A stretch of DNA of 64,000 nt from Moorena bouillonii PNG (GCF_001942495.1 NZ_MKZS01000001.1:7926902-7990901), one strand, 5' to 3'. Positions 46,684 to 55,869 are shown, counted from the first letter of the stretch. Notes: a model not told the origin generated them from the sequence alone. Numbers and translations are program-made.

Positions 46684-46725
46684 ATCCTAGGGATAGAAAG
46701 TAGGAGATTATGTATCTAACAATAC
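46684..46725 (-). promoter_or_regulatory. NtcA-activated promoter of glnA
   Basis: The palindrome GTA-N8-TAC is present at 46712-46725 (GTATCTAACAATAC on the plus strand). On the minus strand, 22 bases after it, lies TAGGAT (46684-46689), matching the TAN3T -10 box. This is the classical class II NtcA layout (GTAN8TAC-N20-24-TAN3T) and points at glnA. Confidence 0.8.
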
Positions 46726-46739
46726 AGAATGTCCTAAGA

Positions 46740-47278
46740 TGTACGGATCTCATATGAATAAAAAATTAAATTTTCGACTTCTAGACTCAGTCAGGTTGGC
46801 AAAAAGGCTCGCACAAAGGCTCAACAGAAGGTCTTTGTCTGCTCAGCAAGGGAGCCCATGGCAAGACTAGGCTCTGGTTAGTGGCAGGTTTTGCCTAAAT
46901 CCCTCTATATGGCCTCTATATGGGCAATGGGGTTAGTGGGAGCATTTGGTCGGTCGGTTCTAGTTTCCCTGTTTCCCCCCTCTGGGAGTGTCTTGCTCAA
47001 CTATAAGGTCACATCTATGGTGGGCAACCCCCAATCCTATAGGAGGATTCAGGATGAAAGCAACAAGCAACACGGTACAATCTAGTGATGAAAGATATGT
47101 ATACGCTTAGCTCCAGGCAATTATAGCGTCTGGAGTTGAGCACACATTCAACTTGCTGTTTAACTCCTGTGGGGCGCATAATGTAGCGCTCTGTATCTGT
47201 TGAGTTCTCGCCCTAAATCTAGGGAAGACACCAATAGTAAATCAAAATTATCAAGATTGTTGTTGGGAGAATAATTTA
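46740..47278. other. Intergenic and leader region upstream of apcF
   Basis: About 540 bases without a supported gene. It contains a hairpin CTCCAG...CTGGAG (about 47112-47136). The apcF promoter is expected here, but no boxes were assigned. Confidence 0.45.
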
Positions 47279-47788
47279 ATGAGGGATTTAGTCACAAACT
47301 TGATTAGGAATTATGATAGCTCAGGTCGCTACCTAGATCGGGATGCCATCGATTCACTTAAGTCTTACTTTGAAACTGGCACCGCTCGGGTGGCTGTAGC
47401 TACTTTAATCAATGGCAATGCTGCTTCTATTGTCAAGCAAGCATCAGCACAACTGTATGAGGAAGTTCCTGAACTGTTGCGTCCAGGTGGCAATTCTTAT
47501 ACAACTCGTCGTTATGCTGCTTGTTTACGAGATCTGGATTATTACCTGCGCTATGCTAGTTATGCCCTAGTTGCTGGTGATACGAATGTCCTGGATGAGC
47601 GGGTTCTACAAGGGTTGCGGGAAACCTATAACTCCCTTGGTGTGCCAATCGGTCCAACGGTACGTGGGATTGAGATTATGAAAGATATGGTCAAAGCAAT
47701 GGCAACAGAAGCTGGTATTGAGAATATCGGATTTGTTGATCAGCCTTTTGACCACATGAATCGTGAGTTTAGCGAAACAGATGTTTAA
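47279..47788 (+). CDS. apcF: Allophycocyanin beta-18 subunit (phycobilisome core)
   Basis: The 169-residue globin-like phycobiliprotein has the ApcF pattern. MRDLVTNLIRNYDSSGRYLDRDAIDSLKSYF leads into LRPGGNSYTTRRYAACLRDLDYYLRYASYAL (phycocyanobilin attached to the Cys of AACLRD, asparagine-loop N upstream) and VLDERVLQGLRETYNSLGVPIGPTVRGIEIMKDMV. It replaces an ApcB near the core-membrane linker and helps pass energy to photosystem II. The gene is monocistronic, as is usual for apcF. Immediately downstream is a long GGGAATC array. Confidence 0.94.
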   Translation: MRDLVTNLIRNYDSSGRYLDRDAIDSLKSYFETGTARVAVATLINGNAASIVKQASAQLYEEVPELLRPGGNSYTTRRYAACLRDLDYYLRYASYALVAGDTNVLDERVLQGLRETYNSLGVPIGPTVRGIEIMKDMVKAMATEAGIENIGFVDQPFDHMNREFSETDV

Positions 47789-47864
47789 AACATTGATGGT
47801 TCGTTGAGAGTTGACGGTTGTACGGGTGACCGGACTGGTTGCCCGTACTATAGGGCTGCGCGCA

Positions 47865-47986
47865 GGGAATCGGGAATCGGGAATCGGGAATCGGGAATCG
47901 GGAATCGGGAATCGGGAATCGGGAATCGGGAATCGGGAATCGGGAATCGGGAATCGGGAATCGGGAATCGGGAATCGGGAATCGGG
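47865..47986. repeat. GGGAATC heptamer tandem repeat, about 17 copies
   Basis: 122 bases of perfect GGGAATC copies starting 77 bases after apcF. Because 7 is not a multiple of 3, all frames read (N)RESGIG-like repeats, which explains the false open frames here. The same unit occurs at 1-52. Confidence 0.97.
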
Positions 47987-48258
47987 TAATTGGTGATTAT
48001 ATTGCTAATTTTGTCAAGATCGATTATTTTATCGTTGCTCTAGGAAGGGTGGAAACTAACAAACTTGCCAGAGGCGACCGCCACAAATGATTGAATTGCT
48101 GATTTAATTGCGATTGGCCTTTGGCCTCAGCTTCCGCGCTTATGCGATTGACCGTAGGTCACGCTACGCGAACGCTTAATACAGGCTTGCTGGTTTGTAG
48201 CACTCAGGACGGATAACTGGCTTCTAAAATAGTACATAAATACTAAATCACGTCCAGT

Positions 48259-48969
48259 ATGTGTGGTAGATTCACCCTGGCAACTATAGGGGTAAGCTTA
48301 GCGCGAGCTTTTAATTTAGATAATGTGCCAACTGAGGAGGCTAAGTACAATATTGCCCCTACTCAGCTGGTAGCAACAGTCTTAAACCCCTCAAACGATA
48401 GCGAGCGACAATGGCAATTGTTTCGTTGGGGTTTAATTCCTAGTTGGGCAAAGGATATTAAAATTGGTGCAAAGCTGATTAATGCTAGAGCAGAAACGGT
48501 AGCAGAAAAGCCAGCATTTCGTAGTGCATTCCGTCGTCGGCGTTGCTTGGTTGTAGCGGATGGTTTTTATGAGTGGCGACGAAAGGATGGCAAGAAGCAG
48601 CCGTTGTATTTCCAGATGAAAGATAAGCGTCCGTTTGCTTTTGCAGGACTTTGGGAACGTTGGAAAAATCCAGCGGGTGAGATAATTGCTTCTTGTACAA
48701 TTATAACTACAGTAGCTAATGAAATTATTAGTCCGATCCATGATCGGATGCCAGTGATATTAGAACCTAGGGATTATGATTTATGGCTGCATAATCAGGT
48801 AAGTCAACGGGAGCTATTGCAGCCACTACTGATTACCTATGATGCCCAGAAGATGAGTGTTTATCCCGTTAGCACTACTGTGAATAATGTCAGAAACAAT
48901 AGTCCTGATTGTATCATCCCTGTGGAAATTGATAATAAGTCCAATAGTCCCTACCATTCTACATTTTAA
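48259..48969 (+). CDS. SRAP-family peptidase/abasic-site crosslinker (YedK/HMCES)
   Basis: The 236-residue protein begins MCGRFTLA; after Met removal Cys2 forms the thiazolidine link to abasic sites in single-stranded DNA. Other conserved parts are YNIAPTQ, RWGLIPSWAKD, NARAETVAEKPAFR, RRCLVVADGFYEWRR with the catalytic Glu, and IHDRMPVIL with the active-site His. Its role is protection of abasic sites during replication. Full length. It sits 6 bases upstream of a Uma2 gene on the same strand, likely co-transcribed. Confidence 0.92.
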   Translation: MCGRFTLATIGVSLARAFNLDNVPTEEAKYNIAPTQLVATVLNPSNDSERQWQLFRWGLIPSWAKDIKIGAKLINARAETVAEKPAFRSAFRRRRCLVVADGFYEWRRKDGKKQPLYFQMKDKRPFAFAGLWERWKNPAGEIIASCTIITTVANEIISPIHDRMPVILEPRDYDLWLHNQVSQRELLQPLLITYDAQKMSVYPVSTTVNNVRNNSPDCIIPVEIDNKSNSPYHSTF

Positions 48970-48975
48970 ATCACC

Positions 48976-49557
48976 ATGATGGCTTTTACAGTAAATTTTA
49001 ATTACATTATCCAACTGACTGATGACCAATTTTATCAGTTATGTCGAAATAACCCGGAGATTAAATTTGAGCGCAATGCCAAGGGAGAAGTGATTATTAT
49101 GTCACCTACTGGCGGAGAAACTGGTAACCATAATGCTGAAATCATCATCGATTTAGGTATTTGGAATCGACGAACTAAGCTAGGTAAAGTTTTTGACTCT
49201 TCGACATGCTTTAAACTCCCTAATTGTGCTGACCGTTCTCCTGATGTAGCGTGGATTAAACAACAACGCTGGGATTCACTTAAACCAGAGCAACGCCAGA
49301 AGTTTCCACCGATTTGCCCCGATTTTGTGCTAGAATTAATGTCTCCAACTGATCGGTTAACGGTGACTCAAGCCAAGATGGAGGAATATCTAAAAAATGG
49401 GGTACGTCTGGGCTGGTTAATTAATCCTCAAGCACGGCAAGTGGAAATTTATCGACCAGGACAAGTGGTGGAGGTGTTGGAGTCTCCTAAGACTTTATCA
49501 GGGGAGGAGGTTTTGCCTGGGTTTGTCTTGGATTTGCACTATCTTTGGTCAAGCTAG
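48976..49557 (+). CDS. Uma2-family (DUF820) PD-(D/E)XK nuclease-fold protein
   Basis: The 193-residue protein has the DUF820 pattern: LTDDQFYQLCRNNPEIKFERNAKGEVIIMSP, GNHNAEIIIDLGIW, SPDVAWI, and the nuclease core PDFVLELMSPTDRLTVTQAKMEEYLKNGVRLGWLINP with the Asp, Glu and Lys expected of a PD-(D/E)XK site. Cyanobacteria carry many copies, and no cellular role is established. A second, divergent copy lies at 57940-58518. Start at ATG 48976 (ATGATG doublet). Confidence 0.9.
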   Translation: MMAFTVNFNYIIQLTDDQFYQLCRNNPEIKFERNAKGEVIIMSPTGGETGNHNAEIIIDLGIWNRRTKLGKVFDSSTCFKLPNCADRSPDVAWIKQQRWDSLKPEQRQKFPPICPDFVLELMSPTDRLTVTQAKMEEYLKNGVRLGWLINPQARQVEIYRPGQVVEVLESPKTLSGEEVLPGFVLDLHYLWSS

Positions 49558-49638
49558 GATTCTGCTTTTGTCAATAATCACTTGCCCCCGGAATGATAAT
49601 TTTTTAAAAATTCAACACTAGTTTTTTAGAGGTCTGCT

Positions 49639-49941
49639 ATGGGTCGTGCATCAAAACTAAAACAACAACGTCGCCAAGAATCTCACGATGTTACTAACAG
49701 GACTTCATCCCGACCTAGGTACGTATTATTTGAATCCAATAGCTCTAATTACCTAGCTTCATTAGAGTTATTAGGTGGTATGGAACGCTTAAATTGGTGT
49801 CCTCATCCAGGGGGAGCACTCAAATTTGATTCCTTCAGTCAAGCCCAAGCCAAAGCTAAGCGGATTGCTAAGCAAAGAGGATACAGCCTAGAAGTGGTTG
49901 AGCTTAATTCTGAACATGTTAATACTGACCAAAAACCTTAG
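49639..49941 (+). CDS. Hypothetical 100-residue basic protein
   Basis: An N-terminal basic stretch (MGRASKLKQQRRQ) is followed by a small beta/alpha region (YVLFESNSSNYLASLELLGG, KFDSFSQAQAKAKRIAKQRGYSLEVVEL). No known family recognised. Its 3' end overlaps the convergent HTH gene by 23 bases. The SD-like AGAGG 8 bases before the ATG and sensible composition support it as real. Confidence 0.55.
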   Translation: MGRASKLKQQRRQESHDVTNRTSSRPRYVLFESNSSNYLASLELLGGMERLNWCPHPGGALKFDSFSQAQAKAKRIAKQRGYSLEVVELNSEHVNTDQKP

Positions 49942-50353
49942 TTACAACCTCCACATTAGGCTCAACCTCTATCCAAAGGGTGGCACCACCATTCTTGGGA
50001 GACTCTGGTCGATAGACTAACCGGGATGGCCCGCTGATTTCTACATAATGACAGTTGATATCGCGATTACCCCGTTTAACTGTAATCACTGGGTCTGTTG
50101 TATGGTTTTGTTGATTCTTGAGAAGTATTTCCTCGTTGAGGTAGATGTGAGTCAGGGATTTGCTGGGCTGTTTTCTCCAGGAGCCTTGTGGTCCTCGGCT
50201 ACCGGGAACTATCTTGGGCATACCGTTATATAGGGGAATCCGCCAAAAGCGACCAACTTTTTCGGCTCCTTGAATTCTGCCCTCTTTCAGGAGTTGGCGA
50301 ACTCGTTGAGGACAAATACCTAGAAGATAGGCGGCTTGGGTGGTATCTATCAT
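49919..50353 (-). CDS. Helix-turn-helix (excisionase/MerR-like) DNA-binding protein
   Basis: The 144-residue protein opens with a winged-helix module of the HTH_17 kind: MIDTTQAAYLLGICPQRVRQLLKEGRIQGAEKVGRFWRIPLYNGMP. About 90 residues of beta-rich sequence follow (TDPVITVKRGNRDINCHYVEISGPSRLVYRP, ATLWIEVEPNVEVVTKVF) that I do not recognise. It may be a repressor or antitoxin-type regulator. It is tail-to-tail with the 100-residue basic gene, an arrangement sometimes seen in small accessory modules. Confidence 0.65.
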   Translation of the reverse strand: MIDTTQAAYLLGICPQRVRQLLKEGRIQGAEKVGRFWRIPLYNGMPKIVPGSRGPQGSWRKQPSKSLTHIYLNEEILLKNQQNHTTDPVITVKRGNRDINCHYVEISGPSRLVYRPESPKNGGATLWIEVEPNVEVVTKVFGQY

Positions 50354-50864
50354 GATCGGACAACTTACTCTAGCGCTATTGATTTATTCGGAAATATACC
50401 ATACAATTACAGCAATTGCCAAGTTTGATAGGGAACAGGGAACAGGGAACAGGGAACAGGGAACAGGGAACAGAGATTATTAAAGATTAAGTATTAAGTA
50501 TTAAAGATTAAGTATTAAGTATTAAAGATTAAGTACTAAGTATTAAGTATTAAAGATTAAGTGTTGAATCTAGTAATAATGGTTTAGAAAAATTGCTGAT
50601 GTCTGTACATAAAGTAGGATAAAAATAAGCAAAAATATCTCTAACTATAGCAAATTATCGAAAACTACTTCTTAGATCTCCCCTCTCCACCCTATCCCCA
50701 CACGTAAGCATTCAGGCGTCAGGCGTCAGCCGTTGACCAACGGCTGAATGCTGTTCGCGTAGCGTGCGCGTAGCGCTTATGCTGTTCGCGTAGCGTGCGC
50801 GTAGCGCTTACGCTGTTCGCGTAGCGTGCGCGTAGCGCTTATGCTGAATGCTTACCACTCTCGC
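50354..50864. repeat. Repeat-rich intergenic region
   Basis: Three arrays occur in order: GGGAACA copies (50431-50473), ATTAAAGATTAAGTATTAAGT-type copies (50475-50566), and three 31-bp units starting GCTGTTCGCGTAGCG (50750-50780, 50781-50811, 50812-50842). A CAGCCGTT/AACGGCTG hairpin is at about 50728-50747. The last array lies just after the GT39 gene stop. Confidence 0.9.
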
Positions 50865-52601
50865 TTATTCGCTGGCTCCAGCCCTATAGTTCTGACAGTA
50901 ATACCGTCGAAATCGATAACCAGGGACTTTAGATATAGATTGTTTATCCTTAATACAACCTTGGTCTTTTAACTCAACAGAGGCAGAAAAATTGACTACC
51001 CACAATTCTAAAGGTTTGGGCAGTTGAGCCACAGTTTTTTGCAGGGTTTCTGTAGCCACCCTTGGCTCGGTGTCTTTATGTGCCAAGAGAAACTGGGGTG
51101 AATTAATGGCAGCATCAACGACTTGGCGACGGTTCAATTCCCACGCTAACCCCATGATTTCTCCTGTTTGTTCATGGCTTTTGTGAACTGTGGCAATCAG
51201 GACTGGAAGGGATTGAGGCTGGGAATCACTAATCTCTAACATTTTAGCGATCGCAAGATCTGGTCGATCGGCTTTTTGGTAACTCACATGGGATGCGACT
51301 ATGACTCCACCTACCAATCCCATCAACAGGATTAGTGCTACCCATTGCTGATCTTTCCCTTGGGCCGCTCTCCAACAACTGGCAAAGCTTGCTGCTAGTA
51401 ACATAATTACGATGGGGAAGTAGACAAACTGGTAACGAGCCGCTAAGGTCAAATCAATGCCAAGACCGTAAGTGAATAATAAGAATAATGCGATCGCTCC
51501 CACCACAAATCCGCCCAAAACCTGAGTCATGACCTTAGTCTGGGAGTGTAAGCTCTGAATTCTGAGTCCTCGACGCAACAGTTGCACGATCAAGACTACT
51601 AATATTACTGTTACTAGTCCAGAGGCGACCATAATCGGTAGGGATTGCCCTTCTACTGGCAGCATCACTACCATAGTGATCAGCCAAGACAAGAGTCTAG
51701 CTACCGGTTCGAGCAAATTGCTCAGGGTTGTGTCTTGGTGAACCCACTCTGTCAAACGATTACTGGAGGGGCGTGGCAAAATTGGCAGCCAAACTAAGAC
51801 TCCCATTAATGTCCCGAGGGCTACCGCGTAAATTCGCCACCAGTACTTCCAAGAAAACACTGAACCCCCTGACCCAATCCGCAACCCAAGCATTACCAGT
51901 CCTACAGCTGCGATCACCAGGACGAAAAAGTAATGGACAGCTATGCCTAAACTATTGACAATAACCCAGATTAATGCTATTGAAATCGGGAAGGGAGTCT
52001 GCCGTTGAAGCGATCGCGTAGCGTACACCAAACAACTGACTGAAGCGATAACTAATAGAATCCCTAGAGTGTAGTGTCGAGCTTCTTGTGCCAGATAGAT
52101 GCCATAGGGTGAAACAGCCATCAGTGCTGCTGCGAAGTGACCGACCAGGGAAGAGCGAAACCCTAACCAACCTAAGCCAAACATGGCTGGAATGGAAATC
52201 ACTCCCAGTAGGACACTTAAGGATCGCGCTACCCACAGGGATACCAATTCCCCATGGCCTGGAAACAGCTTCAGCCACAGATGGGTGAGGACGAAGTACA
52301 GTGGTGGGTGATTACTCTCTGTGATTAGGTTATTAATAACGGAATTGATGCTAGCACTAGAGTTCGGTTTCAGGGGAGCTAAGAGGGTATCTGAGGTAAT
52401 CACCTGATCCAGCGGTACCCTCCGAAAACTATTGCCCAGGCTAAACACTAGGGTGGCAAATTCATCTGACCAGGGGGGTTTTCCGGCCAGATAGGTAAAC
52501 CGTAAACCTGCTGCGATCGCTATCCACACCAGCAGTAATAGAACTATGACCCAACTACTCCAGCTTTTGTCCACTTGGGATTTTGGGTGGTTAAGAATCA
52601 T
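50865..52601 (-). CDS. GT39-like (ArnT/PMT-type) membrane glycosyltransferase
   Basis: The 578-residue protein has about 12 membrane helices. The first periplasmic loop carries GKPPWSDEFATLVFSLG, with the Asp-Glu pair typical of polyprenyl-phosphate sugar-dependent transferases, and SNHPPLYFVLTHLWLKLFPG is the second family motif. The soluble C-terminal region (about 440-578) is less conserved. It would move a sugar from a lipid carrier to an acceptor outside the inner membrane; the acceptor is unknown. Codons contain one GCGATCGCGTAGCG-like repeat near 52012. Confidence 0.82.
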   Translation of the reverse strand: MILNHPKSQVDKSWSSWVIVLLLLVWIAIAAGLRFTYLAGKPPWSDEFATLVFSLGNSFRRVPLDQVITSDTLLAPLKPNSSASINSVINNLITESNHPPLYFVLTHLWLKLFPGHGELVSLWVARSLSVLLGVISIPAMFGLGWLGFRSSLVGHFAAALMAVSPYGIYLAQEARHYTLGILLVIASVSCLVYATRSLQRQTPFPISIALIWVIVNSLGIAVHYFFVLVIAAVGLVMLGLRIGSGGSVFSWKYWWRIYAVALGTLMGVLVWLPILPRPSSNRLTEWVHQDTTLSNLLEPVARLLSWLITMVVMLPVEGQSLPIMVASGLVTVILVVLIVQLLRRGLRIQSLHSQTKVMTQVLGGFVVGAIALFLLFTYGLGIDLTLAARYQFVYFPIVIMLLAASFASCWRAAQGKDQQWVALILLMGLVGGVIVASHVSYQKADRPDLAIAKMLEISDSQPQSLPVLIATVHKSHEQTGEIMGLAWELNRRQVVDAAINSPQFLLAHKDTEPRVATETLQKTVAQLPKPLELWVVNFSASVELKDQGCIKDKQSISKVPGYRFRRYYCQNYRAGASE

Positions 52602-52787
52602 TAGCCATTAATTCTCTTTGTAGGTAGGAATAAACGTAACGTTCTCCCACACTACTTTATTATTGTTGATGCCACTGTTTAGTTACTTGAACTGAAATCG
52701 GTGCTGGGGCAGAGGAATAATACCGCGCAATAATACCCCTATGAAATAATTAGATGAGCTAATCATTGGGATAATTTTTGAATACTG

Positions 52788-53738
52788 ATGAAAGACAAGC
52801 TCAAACCAGACTGGGCGGGGGATGACTTACTCTCCCGGTTCGTTAATCTGTTGATCGACACCAAGCCGATCTACAAGGTGATGCAACACCAGGCCAGACA
52901 GGTGCTAATTAAAACCGCAGAAAAAAATGGGATTGAGTGGCGGAAAAACTACCAGGAGTTAGAAAAATCAGCAGCGAAGACCTTACTATCCGAGATTACT
53001 AACCCTAGCCTGGTCTACCCAGACTACTACAAAGTGCCTTTCCATGCTTATGACCAGGGAAACCTATGCTGGGAAGCTGCCTTTGAAGCTGGCAGTGCTA
53101 CCAAGGCTATGGGGTTGAGGATTTGGCCTAAAGAAAAACTTACTTGGCTTTCGGCACAAGAACGATTACGAAGTAGTTTTCATAAAGTACTAGGAGAGTA
53201 TAATCCCGAGATAGTCACAGATGTCCTAGACATTGGCTGCTCAGTGGGCATCTCTACCTTAGCGCTACACCGCTACTACTCCAGGATCAAAAAGGGCAAA
53301 ATCCGCACCGTTGGGTTAGACTTATCCCCTTATATGCTGGCTGTGGCCAAGACAATGGATGAGACAGCAGAAATATCAGAATGGATCCATGGCAAAGGAG
53401 AGGACACCGGTTTACCGGACAATTCATTTGATGTGGTCACGTTACAGTTTGTGATCCACGAACTACCGCGCCAAGCAACAGAGGAAATTTTTTCGGAAGT
53501 GCTACGGATTCTACGACCTGGTGGCTGCCTTGGTGTTGTAGACAATAATCCTGCCTCCCCAGTCATCCAGAATCTCCCCCCTGCACTGTTTGTGTTGATG
53601 AAAAGTACAGAACCTTGGAGTGATGACTACTACAGCTTTAATGTAGAAGGGGCGATGATTAAAGTTGGTTTTGACTATCAGACCACGGTGGCCAGCGATC
53701 CTCGTCACCGCAGTATTATTGCTACAAAACCTGGTTGA
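52788..53738 (+). CDS. Class I SAM-dependent methyltransferase
   Basis: The 316-residue protein has an N-terminal helical extension of about 130 residues before the Rossmann core. Motif I is VLDIGCSVGISTLAL, motif II VGLDLSPYMLAVAK, then GKGEDTGLPDNSFDVVTLQFVIHELP and motif III VLRILRPGGCLGVVDNNP. This is the methyltransferase 11/UbiE-like class. The long N-terminal part and the HELPR motif are seen in cyanobacterial homologues of unknown substrate. It is divergent from the GT39 gene and followed by a strong hairpin. Confidence 0.87.
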   Translation: MKDKLKPDWAGDDLLSRFVNLLIDTKPIYKVMQHQARQVLIKTAEKNGIEWRKNYQELEKSAAKTLLSEITNPSLVYPDYYKVPFHAYDQGNLCWEAAFEAGSATKAMGLRIWPKEKLTWLSAQERLRSSFHKVLGEYNPEIVTDVLDIGCSVGISTLALHRYYSRIKKGKIRTVGLDLSPYMLAVAKTMDETAEISEWIHGKGEDTGLPDNSFDVVTLQFVIHELPRQATEEIFSEVLRILRPGGCLGVVDNNPASPVIQNLPPALFVLMKSTEPWSDDYYSFNVEGAMIKVGFDYQTTVASDPRHRSIIATKPG

Positions 53739-53793
53739 GGTGAGTGTGGGTTGTAGCAATTCCTCTTGATGCAGTGGCTAATAGTGATAATTA

Positions 53794-53831
53794 CGAGTCA
53801 ATCCCAAACTAGTCCATTTGGGATTGACTCG
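53794..53831 (+). terminator. 15-bp hairpin after the methyltransferase gene
   Basis: Arms CGAGTCAATCCCAAA (53794-53808) and TTTGGGATTGACTCG (53817-53831) are perfect complements with an 8-base loop, 55 bases after the stop codon. No T-run follows, so efficiency is uncertain. Confidence 0.6.
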
Positions 53832-54596
53832 CTGTTTGCAGCTTCCTGTGCCGTTCAAAGGTGCTGTAAAAACAACCCAGTTAGGTTATATAAGTAAGGA
53901 TATGAAAAAATCAGTAGAATTTTAATAAATTTATGATGAAGACTAGCCAAATTTTTTGAAAGCTTTTTTAAACTAAATGTGAAGATTTGGTGATTTGTGA
54001 AAAAAAAGTAAAAATCTTGTGAATTAAGTCCAGGTGGTTTTCGAGTATCCTAGTCTTGCCCAACCTGAGTTCGACATCACCGAATTTATCCAGGAGTCAG
54101 GAGGTTCGATTCAGGAGTCAGTAGCCATAATAACTGAATTTTATAGTTAATTTGGAATTAATCAGAGTTTAATGGGCAATTAAGCTATGTATTCTCCCAA
54201 TAACTTCTGAATTATTCTCCTTAATTCTCAAAACACCAGCCAATTTCTTAGATAAAACTGAGGTTGATCAAGACCTATTGCCCAAGACCTATTGTTCATA
54301 CTGGGATTTTGGCATCAACAGGTTTGGGGTAGACTCAAATCTAATCTCTTTGTCCTTTGCCCTAATCCGCTGACAAATCCGGCGAAGTCTAATCAGCGCC
54401 CAAAGCCGGTTAGACCAAAGCACGGGCAGAATTTAGGGCAGCACTATGGTATTGATTGGACTAATAGCAGTCAAACCCAATTGGACTAATAGCCATGGGA
54501 GGAGGATATCCTGATCTGGTCAGCCTTGGCCTTTATCACCTTTCTCGTCAGAGAGATAACATAAAAGAAGTTCTTGCAAGCAGCACCTACACTAGA
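53832..54596. other. Long AT-rich intergenic region
   Basis: About 760 bases with no supported gene. Small frames (for example 54292-54489) lack coding features. Oligo-A/T tracts (53950-54040) and GGAGTCAGGAGGTTCGATTCAGGAGTCAG near-repeats (about 54090-54121) are the only structure noted. Confidence 0.45.
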
Positions 54597-54642
54597 AGGT
54601 GCGACCCAAGGGCGATTTACTCGTCCTAGGAGGCGCGCACCT
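54597..54642. repeat. 46-bp AGGTGCG...CGCACCT palindrome carrying a Shine-Dalgarno
   Basis: It starts AGGTGCGACCC and ends GGAGGCGCGCACCT, in the same family as 11177-11222 and 28238-28288. It abuts the ATG at 54643. Its AGGAGG (54629-54634) sits 8-9 bases before that ATG, an ideal ribosome-site distance. Confidence 0.75.
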
Positions 54643-54963
54643 ATGAAAATTTATAGCCACCATCTACGAGGTCTTCTGGTTATGATCACAGATCTGTCCC
54701 CATTGGGATCAGGACTGAAACAAGTTGTTAGGACTAATCAGGGGGTGTCGATAGAACGGATTACTGGCTATCAGCAGGTGCGACCCATGGCTAATTTAAT
54801 TATTCATGGGTCAAGCGCACCTATAGAAAGTATGGGGTTGGTGAGACTCGATGGCAATCAGGCGAAGCCAAGCTGTCAGTTGTATGGTCTCTATTTTCGT
54901 CTTGCAGTTGCCAGGGAACCTATTCGACCTATTTCCTATATTTCTTTAGATGTCTTTTGTTAA
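54643..54963 (+). CDS. Hypothetical 106-residue protein
   Basis: I start at ATG 54643, behind AGGAGG; the longer frame from 54574 would only translate the palindromic repeat. The sequence (IYSHHLRGLLVMITDLSPLGSGLKQVV, RPMANLIIHGSSAPIESMGLVRLDG) has no recognised domain. It lies 24 bases before the next gene on the same strand, so the two may be one unit. A moderately supported, possibly accessory gene. Confidence 0.45.
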   Translation: MKIYSHHLRGLLVMITDLSPLGSGLKQVVRTNQGVSIERITGYQQVRPMANLIIHGSSAPIESMGLVRLDGNQAKPSCQLYGLYFRLAVAREPIRPISYISLDVFC

Positions 54964-54987
54964 GAACATAAACAATCAGTTCTAATT

Positions 54988-55869
54988 ATGTCAGAAATTC
55001 TAACACTAATCAAAAAACCAGAGATTCCCAGAAAATTAGTAAAACCATCTCAACCAATTGAACTAATTCAGCCATCAGAACCAAAGTTTATGGCTGTTGG
55101 GGTTATTACTGGTGAGGTAGATTTGTCGGAAAAAATTCCTACCATTACCATCCAGGGTAAGGCTTACCCACTCTTTTTTCTGCTGAAGCACAACCGGAAA
55201 AGGTATGTGCTGGATATTCTCAAGGGGCACATCGAGGCTGGAAACCGAGAGCATCGCCTCGTGGTATATCCTAAGCCGATCCACTTCCCAGATAGGAACA
55301 AATTCCAGGATATCCGGTTTGAGGTAATTGGGATTTTACAGGAAGACAGACCCCATGCTTGGGCTGAAGCGATTGGCAATGGGTATTTCATCTTGGCTGG
55401 ATTGTGGCAGTTCATCCCTGTTTGTAAAGTTCCCTGTGTGTCAGTCTTTAGGAACCACAGTGAACAATTAGTGAACTATCTCAAAAACCACCAGGCTACA
55501 GAAAGAACTCGGGTACTCAAAGCTGGTCACTGTCCATTATTCTGGCGGGACTCCTCGGTCAAACCATTCCGATTCAATCCTAAGCTCAAGGAGCAGGGCA
55601 AGCCAAAATTCATCCAGGTCAAAGCCCGATTCCTTCCCCACAAAAATGCTTTCGCGTTTGTGGAAGAATTGGCACCCCCAATGGATCAGGCTCCACGGTT
55701 CTGCAAAGTTCGGAAAGAAGATAAGCAGGAAGCCTTGGCCGAAGCTAAGAGAAGAGCTGCTGAAATGGCTGAAAAAAGAGCTGCTGAAACGGCTGAAAGT
55801 CCTGAAAAAACAGCTGCTGAAAGTCCTGAAAAAAGACCTGCTGAAATTCCTAAAAGTGCTGAAAGTTGA
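54988..55869 (+). CDS. Hypothetical protein with repetitive Ala/Glu/Lys tail
   Basis: The 293-residue basic protein has a compact middle (about 30-190) with beta-rich blocks (FMAVGVITGEVDLSEKIPTITIQGKAYPLFFLLKHNRKRY, FEVIGILQEDRPHAWAEAIGNGYFILAG). The tail (about 250-293) is an imperfect repeat of AEMAEKRAAETAESPEK. I do not recognise the family. Its position 5.6 kb from a CyRepA1 replication gene and the accessory surroundings suggest a plasmid or integrated-element origin (inference). No signal peptide. The neighbouring 106-residue gene probably shares its transcript. Confidence 0.65.
   Translation: MSEILTLIKKPEIPRKLVKPSQPIELIQPSEPKFMAVGVITGEVDLSEKIPTITIQGKAYPLFFLLKHNRKRYVLDILKGHIEAGNREHRLVVYPKPIHFPDRNKFQDIRFEVIGILQEDRPHAWAEAIGNGYFILAGLWQFIPVCKVPCVSVFRNHSEQLVNYLKNHQATERTRVLKAGHCPLFWRDSSVKPFRFNPKLKEQGKPKFIQVKARFLPHKNAFAFVEELAPPMDQAPRFCKVRKEDKQEALAEAKRRAAEMAEKRAAETAESPEKTAAESPEKRPAEIPKSAES

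Noticed and set aside
46900-47085. 64-codon frame between glnA and apcF
   Set aside because: No homology cue or ribosome site, and it lies in the presumed promoter region of apcF.
47804-47996. Open frames reading RESGIGN repeats after apcF
   Set aside because: They are translations of the GGGAATC tandem array in several frames, not genes.
50431-50842. Possible CRISPR array near the GT39 gene
   Set aside because: The repeats are contiguous tandem units of 7, about 20 and 31 bases with no unique spacers between them.
54574-54642. Longer start for the 106-residue gene
   Set aside because: The extra N-terminus would be translated palindromic repeat; the AGGAGG-preceded ATG at 54643 is better.
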